Below, one piece after another: positions 6,558-13,246 of a DNA stretch of 22,499 bases. The notes beneath the pieces are model-generated. The model was given only the letters and a program-made list of their open reading frames with translations. It was not told where the DNA came from and ran no database searches. The position numbers and the translations under genes were made by a program. Location: assembly GCA_022827045.1 (NCBI GenBank), contig JAJDTQ010000260.1, forward strand, positions 1-22,499, read 5' to 3'. Source of the DNA: Candidatus Binatia bacterium. Lineage in GTDB: Bacteria > Desulfobacterota_B > Binatia > UBA9968 > JAJDTQ01. Within the stretch, counting starts at the first letter, position 1. Each line of letters begins with the position of its first letter.

Positions 6558-7640
6558 ATGACACTGCTGCTCAGCAATGAAGAGATCGACGGGATACTGA
6601 CCATGGAGATGGCGCTGGACTGCGTCGAGCGCTCGCAACGGTCGCTGGAAGCCCAGGAAGCGGTCAACAGCCCGCGGGTGGACACGCTGGCGCCCACCAC
6701 CGTGGGCGAGACCAAGGGAGTCTACAGTCTCAAGGCCATGAGCGGACTCTGGCCCGACGAAGGCATGGCCGCGCTACGCATCAACAGCGACGTGCTGATA
6801 TGGCCGGAGGTGGCGGGCAACGTCAGGCGCGACCGGCTGCCCTCGGCCGACGGCCGCTGGAACGGCCTGATGCTGCTCTTCAGCATGGAGACCGGCGCGC
6901 CGGTGATGATCTGCCCGGACGGCTACATCTCGCGCATGCGGGTGGGCGCCGCCAACGGGCTGGCGGCCCGCTACTTGGCGAGGGAGGACGCCTCGGTCAT
7001 GGCGCTGCTGGGGACCGGCTGGCAGGCCGGCGGGCAGTTGATGGCCCACTGCGCGGTGCGGCCCATCGCCGAGGTCAAGGTGTTCAGCCCCAATCCGGCG
7101 AACCGGGAGCGCTTCTGCCGGGAACTGGCGCCGCGCGTCGAGGCCCGTCTCACGCCGGTGCCGTCCGCGGACGAGGCGGTGGAGGGAGCCGACCTGATCG
7201 TCACCGGGACCAACTCCATGGAACCCGTGCACCGGCGCGGGTGGCTGCGGCCCGGCGTCCACTACAGCGCCGTCAAGGTCCAGGAGATGGACTACGACTT
7301 CCTCGACGCCATGGACCGCGTTTTCCTGTTCTCCAGGAACCCCGCCAACATCCGCCCGCAGGTCTACCGCACGCCCGCCGTCGAAACGCCGGAAGGCACC
7401 GGAGGCTGGTGGTCGGAGCGTGACACGCCGCTGTGGGAGCGGATCCAGGAGTTGCCGCAGGCCATCATCGGCGCCGCCGAGGGGCGCCGGTCCCCGGAAG
7501 AGACCACCGCCTTCGTCAACAACGTCGGCCAAGGCCTCCAGTTCGCCGCCGTGGCCCAGCGGGTGTACCGCGAGGCCGTCTCCAAGGGCGTCGGCCGCAC
7601 CCTGCCCACGGAATGGTTCACCCAGGACGTGCACCCGTAG
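6558..7640 (+). CDS. ornithine cyclodeaminase/mu-crystallin family protein (paralogue A)
   Basis: 360 residues. The family includes NAD-dependent ornithine cyclodeaminase, alanine dehydrogenase, ketimine reductases and related imine or amino-acid enzymes. The N-terminal substrate domain ends in SRMRVGAANGLAARYLARED (about 125-144), where Arg128 matches the substrate-binding Arg of the family's RTGA motif. The Rossmann fold begins with LLGTGWQAGGQL (about 151-161), which keeps the GxGxQA dinucleotide motif. The usual segment after the fold, with the catalytic Asp near an 'IGAD...EL' stretch, is replaced by HYSAVKVQEMDYDFLD, so ornithine cyclodeaminase activity should not be assumed. GAGG lies seven bases before the ATG. 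It converges with a clear paralogue (7754-8824), and both end in an inverted repeat. The substrate is unknown. Confidence 0.88.
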   Translation: MTLLLSNEEIDGILTMEMALDCVERSQRSLEAQEAVNSPRVDTLAPTTVGETKGVYSLKAMSGLWPDEGMAALRINSDVLIWPEVAGNVRRDRLPSADGRWNGLMLLFSMETGAPVMICPDGYISRMRVGAANGLAARYLAREDASVMALLGTGWQAGGQLMAHCAVRPIAEVKVFSPNPANRERFCRELAPRVEARLTPVPSADEAVEGADLIVTGTNSMEPVHRRGWLRPGVHYSAVKVQEMDYDFLDAMDRVFLFSRNPANIRPQVYRTPAVETPEGTGGWWSERDTPLWERIQELPQAIIGAAEGRRSPEETTAFVNNVGQGLQFAAVAQRVYREAVSKGVGRTLPTEWFTQDVHP

Positions 7641-7756
7641 GCCCTCACCCGGCAACCCCGCCTCTTCCCATGTACCGGCACCCTGCTTGCTCCGGGCACC
7701 CTCACCCTTCCCCTCTCCCTCTGGGAGAGGGTGGCCGGAGGCCGGGTGAGGGCCTA
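7638..7756. repeat. nested palindrome between convergent genes, CCCTCACCC/GGGTGAGGG type
   Basis: A perfect 16-base inverted repeat has arms at 7638-7653 and 7741-7756, and each arm begins with the stop codon (TAG) of the gene pointing into it. Inside the arms there is a second copy of CCCTCACCC at 7699-7707, which can also pair with GGGTGAGGG at 7744-7752, and a central hairpin at 7711-7731. The combination of CCCTCACCC and CCCTCTCCC/GGGAGAGGG modules resembles intergenic palindromic (REP-like) repeats scattered in many GC-rich genomes. Only this one copy is in the window, so repeat-family membership is inferred. Confidence 0.6.
7711..7731. terminator. central hairpin, possible bidirectional terminator
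   Basis: CCCTCTCCC (7711-7719) and GGGAGAGGG (7723-7731) form a perfect nine-base-pair stem with a three-base TCT loop, midway between two convergent genes. There is no T-run on either side, so termination may depend on the larger nested structure, or the hairpin may mainly protect the 3' ends of the mRNAs. Confidence 0.4.
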
Positions 7757-8824
7757 GCGCTCGTCCTCGTACCAGTCGTCGATGGAGAACTCCTTGCCCA
7801 GCCCGCGTTCCCGCGCCAAGGCCACCGCCTTGCCGCCCAGCGCCGCGAACTGGGCGCCGAAGCCCACGTTGTTGCAGAAGAACGTGATCTCCCTGTCGTT
7901 CTCCCGCGAGCGCGCCTGTCCGGAGATCACCTCCCCCAGTTCCGCATAGTCGTCCCAGGGGATGTTCTTCTCGAACGGCGCGAAGCGCGGCGCGAGGGTC
8001 TCGCGCAGCACCGGCGGAGCGAAGTTCAGTCCCTCGTTGCAGCGCCCCTCGCGCATGCTCAGCACCGTGTAGTCGGCGCGCGCGAAACACCCCTCGTCGA
8101 TGTCGCGCCCGGATATCGAATCGAGGTGGACGCCCGGGCCGAGCCAGTCGCTGAAGAAGACCGGATCGATGGTGTTGGTGCACACGACAATGACGTCGAC
8201 GTCCAGGGTAGCCGCCACCGGGTCATCGACGGCCGCGGCATCGAGGCGAAGACTCTGTCTTGCGTTCTCGGCGAACCGCTCCCGGTTGGCGGGAGTGGGG
8301 CTGAACACCTTGACGGATTCGAGCTCGCGGACGACTCCGAGTCCCATCAGCACGCCTTCCGCAAGCCAGCCCGACCCGATGACTCCGACCCGCGATGCGT
8401 CGGCGCGGGCGAGATACTCGGCGGCCACCCCGTGGGTGCCGGCGATGCGCAGCTTCTGGAGACAGGCGTCCTGGACCACCGCCTGGAGGTCGGCGGTATC
8501 CAGGTCGAAGATCAGGTCGAAGGCGAGGAACTTGCCGTTCTTCTTGGGCACCTTGTCGTATCGCCGGTTGTCGCCGATGCGGGGCCAGCGGTGCAGGTCC
8601 GGCAGGATCCGCATACCCACCGAGCCGAAGGCCGGAACGATGCCGTCCATGGTGCGCAACTCCACGAAGGTGCCCGGCTCGGTGGTCTCGGCGAAGGTCT
8701 GGCTCCGGGTGCGGGTAACCGCCGTTCCCGCGGCAAGCCCGCGATAGGTTTCCCGCATGACCTCCACCGCCGTCTCCGGCGAGATCAGCTCCTGCACGTC
8801 GCTGTTGGTCAAGAGAATCGGCAT
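7754..8824 (-). CDS. ornithine cyclodeaminase/mu-crystallin family protein (paralogue B)
   Basis: 356 residues from the ATG at 8824. A GTG six bases upstream is in frame, but it overlaps the ribosome binding site GGGAGG, so the ATG is the better start. The layout matches paralogue A: a substrate domain ending KLRIAGTHGVAAEYLARADA (about 124-143), then the Rossmann motif VIGSGWLAEGVL (about 148-159). The Gln of GxGxQA has become Leu here (GSGWLA), and the later catalytic segment reads DSISGRDIDEGCFARAD, so both canonical motifs have drifted. The C-terminal NNVGFGAQFAALGG matches NNVGQGLQFAAVAQ in paralogue A, showing that the two belong to one subfamily. It is divergent from the amidohydrolase gene at 8944, with which it may share a regulatory region. 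Specific activity unknown. Confidence 0.88.
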   Translation of the reverse strand: MPILLTNSDVQELISPETAVEVMRETYRGLAAGTAVTRTRSQTFAETTEPGTFVELRTMDGIVPAFGSVGMRILPDLHRWPRIGDNRRYDKVPKKNGKFLAFDLIFDLDTADLQAVVQDACLQKLRIAGTHGVAAEYLARADASRVGVIGSGWLAEGVLMGLGVVRELESVKVFSPTPANRERFAENARQSLRLDAAAVDDPVAATLDVDVIVVCTNTIDPVFFSDWLGPGVHLDSISGRDIDEGCFARADYTVLSMREGRCNEGLNFAPPVLRETLAPRFAPFEKNIPWDDYAELGEVISGQARSRENDREITFFCNNVGFGAQFAALGGKAVALARERGLGKEFSIDDWYEDER

Positions 8825-8943
8825 CGTCACCTCCCGTTCCGGCCCGCCTTGTTGCGTCCGGTTTCGAAATTGCGGTATGCGTGCGTTCGTGTCTCATGAT
8901 CGTGCCATGGCACAGTCCACCGGAGAAAGAGGAGGACCCTCCG
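8825..8943. promoter_or_regulatory. divergent intergenic region
   Basis: These 119 bases separate paralogue B (-) from the amidohydrolase (+) and must hold both start regions. GGGAGG sits before the minus-strand gene and GAGGAGG before the plus-strand gene. I see short palindromes (TTTCGAAA, CCATGG) but no convincing -35/-10 pair in either direction. Confidence 0.35.
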
Positions 8944-10062
8944 ATGATCGTAATCGACGCCGACGCGCACGTGGAAGAGTCTCCGGCGACCTTCAGCGAT
9001 GACTACCTGGACCCGGCGTTCCGCAAGCGCAGACCTCAGGTGGTGAACTCGGAGGGGCGGCTCTACTGGCGCGTGGAGGACCAGATCTACCCCCGCCTGT
9101 TCGGACGCGGCTGCCACAACATGGGAACCCCGGCCCACCACGAAGGACAACGCTCGTTCTACACGGCGTCCAAGCCGGAAAGCATCGAGAGCATCGAGAT
9201 CAGCCATCCGGAGGCCCGCCTCAAGGACATGGCCGACGAGGACCTGGGCGTGCAGGTCATCTACCCGAGCTTCTTCCTGGTCCATCCCCTGGTGGACGAC
9301 CCAGACCTCGGCGCCGCCCTGTGCGGCTCGTACAACCGCTGGCTCGCGGACACCACCGGGTCGACGGACCAACTCCACTGGGCCGCGGTGGTGGACCTGG
9401 ACAACGTCCCGGCCTCGGTGGAGCAGGTGCGCGAAGCCAAGCGCCTGGGAGCGGTAGCGGTGATGATCCTCGGCACCGTGGGCGAGCGCACCCTGGACCA
9501 CCCGAGCTTCTTCCCGTTCTACGAAGCGCTGGCGGAAGAGGACCTGACGCTGGCGGTTCACGTGGGATGGTCGTGTCCGCCTCTCAGCAACATGTACGAC
9601 CACCTCTACCCGGGCACCATCATCCCGTTCCTGGTGCCGCTGCTCATGGGGTTCACGGCCATGATCACCGGCGGCGTGCTGGACCGCTTCCCGGCCCTGC
9701 GGGTGGCGTTCCTGGAAGCCGGCTGTCTCTGGGTCCACTTCCTCATGGACCGGCTAGGGCACCGGTTCGCCTTCACCAACCGCTTCGGCAAATCCATTCC
9801 CGAGGCTGCGCCCCGGGCCGCCGTCTCCCCCGCCGAGTACATGAGCCGCGGCAACCTCTTCCTCAGCACCGAGGTGGAGGACCCGCTGCTGCCGCAGGTG
9901 CTGGATCTCGTGGGCGACGATCGCGTCGTCTTCGGCTCCGACATGCCCCATGGCGACCGGGACCGCTTCGCGGTGCGGGAGTTCAACAAGCGGCAGGACA
10001 TCAGCGAATCGGCCAAGGAGAAGATCCTCAACGCCAATCCGAAACGGCTCTACGGCATCTGA
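8944..10062 (+). CDS. amidohydrolase-2 family metal-dependent hydrolase
   Basis: 372 residues from the ATG at 8944, chosen because GAGGAGG lies just upstream and because the family's N-terminus (MIVIDADAHVEES) starts there; the frame itself opens 21 codons earlier. The fold is the TIM-barrel amidohydrolase of the ACMSD-like group, which hydrolyses or decarboxylates cyclic and carboxylated substrates. Visible metal-site elements are DADAHV (Asp5, His9), HVGWSCPP (His206), EAGCLWVHFLMDRL (about 258-271) and the catalytic Asp in GSDMPHGD (about 331-338). There is no signal peptide, so it is cytoplasmic. It is divergent from an ornithine-cyclodeaminase paralogue and converges with the TTT importer, with only 24 bases between stop codons. 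The neighbours suggest catabolism of an imported carboxylate (inference). Confidence 0.9.
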   Translation: MIVIDADAHVEESPATFSDDYLDPAFRKRRPQVVNSEGRLYWRVEDQIYPRLFGRGCHNMGTPAHHEGQRSFYTASKPESIESIEISHPEARLKDMADEDLGVQVIYPSFFLVHPLVDDPDLGAALCGSYNRWLADTTGSTDQLHWAAVVDLDNVPASVEQVREAKRLGAVAVMILGTVGERTLDHPSFFPFYEALAEEDLTLAVHVGWSCPPLSNMYDHLYPGTIIPFLVPLLMGFTAMITGGVLDRFPALRVAFLEAGCLWVHFLMDRLGHRFAFTNRFGKSIPEAAPRAAVSPAEYMSRGNLFLSTEVEDPLLPQVLDLVGDDRVVFGSDMPHGDRDRFAVREFNKRQDISESAKEKILNANPKRLYGI

Positions 10063-10086
10063 CCGAGGTACGATCCGCCCACCGGG

Positions 10087-10530
10087 TTACGGCTGAAACA
10101 AGAAGCCGCGATACAGTGGAAGATAGAGGTAGGCCACGGCGACGTGGAGAAACGCCGCGCACACCAGGGCGGCGGCGACGGACGCGATCCAGCTCACGCG
10201 CGCTTCCATGCGGTAGTAGGCCAGCACCGCCGGAGGCAGGCCCCACCGGAAACCGCCGAGCAGAACCAGCGCGAAGAACACGGCGATCCAAACGAACGCG
10301 GCGCGCGCCTTGGCCGAGTCCTCCGCCGTCGTCCCGTCAGCCTCGGCGGAGGCCAATCGCCGGCGCAACACATCGCTCGCCACCGCCCACACGGCCAGCC
10401 CCAGCCCGGTAACGCCGATGAGCAGGGGGAATGTGGCGGTTTGCGGCTCCCACCCCGCGGCGGCGAAGACAATCCAGGCGAACAGGGCCACGAATGCGCC
10501 TCCCAGGGCGATCTCGCGAACTCCCGTCAC
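10087..10530 (-). CDS. tctB: tripartite tricarboxylate transporter small membrane subunit, TctB family
   Basis: 147 residues with four hydrophobic segments, the size and topology of TctB, the small membrane subunit of TTT importers. The helices are roughly at residues 6-24 (IALGGAFVALFAWIVFAA), 31-50 (TFPLLIGVTGLGLAVWAV), 78-97 and 110-137 (ASVAAALVCAAFLHVAVAYL). I chose the GTG at 10530 because it overlaps the tctA stop as GTGA, a standard coupling arrangement; the longer open frame upstream is antisense-like sequence within tctA. The protein sequence diverges quickly in this family, so assignment leans on topology and on lying directly after tctA. It is the last gene of the tctC-tctA-tctB order and ends 24 bases from the convergent amidohydrolase. 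Confidence 0.85.
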   Translation of the reverse strand: MTGVREIALGGAFVALFAWIVFAAAGWEPQTATFPLLIGVTGLGLAVWAVASDVLRRRLASAEADGTTAEDSAKARAAFVWIAVFFALVLLGGFRWGLPPAVLAYYRMEARVSWIASVAAALVCAAFLHVAVAYLYLPLYRGFLFQP

Positions 10531-12002
10531 GGCTGACGTACCCCCCGGCGAACCCCAACGAACACGACCAGCGCCATGACCGCCATGCACACCAGCGGAA
10601 TCGGCCGGCCGAGGAACGCCACGCCGTAGCTCGCCAGCGAAATGGCCAGGTTGTTCTCGGCCAGCGGCCCCAGGATGAACCCCACCAGAAGCGGCGCTCG
10701 TGCCCAGTCGAAACGCATCATGAGGTAGCCCAGCGCGCCGAACACGAGGGTGAGGACCAGTGTAAGCGGGTGGGGATAGGCGACGTACGAGCCGAACAGG
10801 ACGAACAACAGCAACGCCGGGATCAACAGGTTGCTCCTCAGGAAGGCGATGCGCGCGGCTGGACGGGTGATGGCGATGCACACTGCCGTGGCCAGAAGGT
10901 TCGACAGCACGAGCACGATGACCATGGAAAAGCTCAGGGACAGCTTCTCGCCCAGCATCTCGGGACCAGGGTTGATGCCGAGGATCAGGAACGCGGCCAG
11001 CAGGATCGCCGAGGTCGCTCCGCCCGGAACGCCGAACGCCAGCAACGGTACCAACTCACCGCCGGCGGACGCGTTGTTGGCACTCTCGGGCGCGATGACC
11101 CCCTTGATCTCACCCTTTCCGAACCGCTCGCGTTCGGTGTCCTCGGCCCCTTGTACCGCGATGCCGTAGGCGTAGAAGGCCGCCGCGGTGCCGCCGATGC
11201 CCGGGATGGCGCCGCCGACCACCCCCACGACGGCGCTCCGCACCACCAGCCAGCGGTTGGCGATGCAGGCTCGGAGGCCAGGAAGAAACCCCTCCCCCAT
11301 GTCCACGTGGGTGCGCTCGGCGATGCGCCCGCGTATCGCCAGGGACACCACTTCGGGGAGCGCGAACACGCCCATGATGATGGGCACGGTGTGAAGCCCG
11401 TCGAGCAGGTAGTCCAGGTCGAAGGTGAATCGCTCCACTCCCAGTTGCGGGTCCTGGCCGACGGTACCGAGCCAGAGGCCCAGAGTTCCCGCCAACAGCC
11501 CCTTCACCGGCTTGGCGCCGCTCAGAAAGCTGATCATGAGTATGCCCAGCACCACGAGCATGAACCGCTCCGGCGCGGCAAAAGCCAGCACCACGGGCTG
11601 GAGCGCCGGCAGCGCCACCAACAGCACGAGCGCGCCGATGACCCCCCCTACCGCCGAGACCATGAAGGCCGCGGTCAGGCCACGAGCGGCGTCGCCGTTT
11701 CGCGCCATTGGATAGCCGTCGAGGATGGTGGCGGCGGCACTGGGACTGCCGGGCACGTTGAAGAAAAACGCCGGAAAAGTATTGGAGGTATGCACCGCCG
11801 ACACCAGGGAGAGCATGATGGCGAAAGCCACGAAGGGCGACAGGGTCCAGACGAACGGAAGCAACAGCACGATGCCGAGCACCGCGTTCAGGCCCGGCAC
11901 CGCGCCGAAGACAAGCCCCAACACCAACCCCAGCAGGATCCCCCCGAGCACCGGCAGGGTGAAGGTGATGCCGAGGGCCTCGGCGAAGGCCTCAAGCGCC
12001 AT
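10527..12002 (-). CDS. tctA: tripartite tricarboxylate transporter large permease, TctA family
   Basis: 491 residues, close to the family's usual 500, with hydrophobic helices throughout. The two pseudo-symmetric TctA motifs are visible. The first is GLVLGLVFGAVPGLNAVLG near residues 25-43. The second, in the second half, is GVVGGAIPGIGGTAAAFYAY followed by GVIAPESANNASAGGELVP and LAFGVPGGATSAILLAAF. TctA is the inner-membrane translocator of TTT systems, which take up citrate and many other carboxylates bound by TctC. The ATG at 12002 lies 21 bases after the tctC stop, and the gene overlaps the tctB start by four bases, so the three form one operon. The permease comes before the small subunit here. 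Confidence 0.95.
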   Translation of the reverse strand: MALEAFAEALGITFTLPVLGGILLGLVLGLVFGAVPGLNAVLGIVLLLPFVWTLSPFVAFAIMLSLVSAVHTSNTFPAFFFNVPGSPSAAATILDGYPMARNGDAARGLTAAFMVSAVGGVIGALVLLVALPALQPVVLAFAAPERFMLVVLGILMISFLSGAKPVKGLLAGTLGLWLGTVGQDPQLGVERFTFDLDYLLDGLHTVPIIMGVFALPEVVSLAIRGRIAERTHVDMGEGFLPGLRACIANRWLVVRSAVVGVVGGAIPGIGGTAAAFYAYGIAVQGAEDTERERFGKGEIKGVIAPESANNASAGGELVPLLAFGVPGGATSAILLAAFLILGINPGPEMLGEKLSLSFSMVIVLVLSNLLATAVCIAITRPAARIAFLRSNLLIPALLLFVLFGSYVAYPHPLTLVLTLVFGALGYLMMRFDWARAPLLVGFILGPLAENNLAISLASYGVAFLGRPIPLVCMAVMALVVFVGVRRGVRQP

Positions 12003-12023
12003 ATCGCGCGAGGTTTCGGGGCA

Positions 12024-13067
12024 CTATTTCAGCAGGGTCTTCAACCGGTCCTGTATCTCCGCGGGCATGTTGAAGACCGACAGGATCAGCTTCTCCGCCG
12101 CCTTGGAATCCAACGTATTGAGCACGAACCCCTGGTCCGTGGCGGTCTTCACGAACTCGGGATCGGCCATCATGTCCGCCATCGCCTTCTTGAGGATGGC
12201 GGCCCGCTCCGCCGGCACTCCGGGAGTGGTCGCGAGCGGACGGGTGGCGCTCAAGAGCCCCGAGAACGCCACCCACGCGTCGCGGTCCTTGGGATCGTCG
12301 ATGGCGTCGACGAACTTCGGCAGCGCGTTGATTTCCGCGGCGAGAGGCGCCGGCGGCGGGCCGCCCCCCATGGACAGCACCAGCTTGATGGTACCATCCT
12401 TGTGCATCTCACGGGTTGCCGTGTTGACTCTCACCGCCACCCCCGCCGTGGCCACGGCGTCCACCTCGTTCTGCTTCATCGCCAGCGCCATGGGATTGTA
12501 GCCCTTGTAGCCGGGCACCAGCCGGAGGTTGAACTTGCCGGCCCGCTGCAGGAACCGGGGCGCCTGGGTGAGCAGCGAGCTCGGTCCGGTCGCCCCCACA
12601 CGGATGGCGTTCTTGGTCTTCTGGAAATCCGCGATGGTACGCTCGGGGCGGTCGGATCGGATCGCGAAGAGATAGTGCGCGCCCCCCACGCTCCCAAGCC
12701 AGGTCACCTTCTTGAAGTCAATGTCCTTGATGCCGCCGGTGAGGCTCCGCACCACCATGGGACTGGCAAAGTGGATCAGCGACAGCCCATCGGCCTCGGC
12801 GCGGTAGACCGACCGCAGCCCGATGAGGCCGCCGGCGCCGGGGCGGTTGTGCACGATGGCCGCCGGTTTCCCGGGTATGTACTTGGGAAGGAACCTGGCC
12901 GCCAGCCGCGACATGCGGTCGTAGGTGCCGCCCGTGGAATAGGGACAAACGATGGTGATGGTCTTGCCGGCGTAATAGTCCGCCGCTCCCGCGAGGGAGC
13001 CGGTAAGAATCAGTGCGGCGACGGCAACGAAACACGAGAACATTGCAGTGCGCAGGTGCGTCTTCAT
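12024..13067 (-). CDS. tctC: tripartite tricarboxylate transporter substrate-binding protein, TctC family
   Basis: 347 residues from the ATG at 13067, with a very good ribosome binding site (AGGAGG) seven bases upstream; the open frame extends 25 codons further but lacks support. A signal peptide covers residues 1-29 (core FSCFVAVAALILTGSLAGAA). The mature N-terminus shows the TctC/Bug pattern: GKTITIVCPYSTGGTYDRMS, then PAAIVHNRPGAGGLIGLRSV and ADGLSLIHF. The STGGTYD form and the PG-KP stretch belong to the branch that differs a little from classical Bug receptors (PYPPGGTTD). It binds the solute in the periplasm and hands it to TctAB. It is the first gene of the operon. Upstream, TGCGATAGT resembles an extended -10 box, but no good -35 goes with it. 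Ligand unknown. Confidence 0.93.
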   Translation of the reverse strand: MKTHLRTAMFSCFVAVAALILTGSLAGAADYYAGKTITIVCPYSTGGTYDRMSRLAARFLPKYIPGKPAAIVHNRPGAGGLIGLRSVYRAEADGLSLIHFASPMVVRSLTGGIKDIDFKKVTWLGSVGGAHYLFAIRSDRPERTIADFQKTKNAIRVGATGPSSLLTQAPRFLQRAGKFNLRLVPGYKGYNPMALAMKQNEVDAVATAGVAVRVNTATREMHKDGTIKLVLSMGGGPPPAPLAAEINALPKFVDAIDDPKDRDAWVAFSGLLSATRPLATTPGVPAERAAILKKAMADMMADPEFVKTATDQGFVLNTLDSKAAEKLILSVFNMPAEIQDRLKTLLK

Positions 13068-13246
13068 CGAAACCTCCTGTGTGACCGTACTGGTTGAGAT
13101 GGCCACAGCACTATCGCACCCCCCGGCGAACTGCAAGCGCAAGCTCAGTTGCCCTCAGGCAAGCCGGGTGGAGCCGCCGCGTGCTCTTAGAGTCGATGAG
13201 CAGCGCCGTCCGAAGACGCCGCAAAGGGGAAGGCTGTTGTTCCCGA
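13068..13246. other. intergenic region between tctC and the transglycosylase gene
   Basis: These 179 bases contain the tctC ribosome binding site and leader and the 3' end region of the upstream transglycosylase. There is a small TTGCC/GGCAA inverted repeat at 13149-13162. I see no gene, no T-tailed terminator and no strong promoter. Confidence 0.4.

Noticed and set aside
10431..13097. Very long plus-strand open frame (888 codons) across the TTT operon
   Set aside because: It is antisense to tctA/tctC, which have clear family motifs; its product is rich in His, Gln, Arg and Asp as expected for the shadow of a high-GC gene, and it has no ribosome binding site or recognisable domain.
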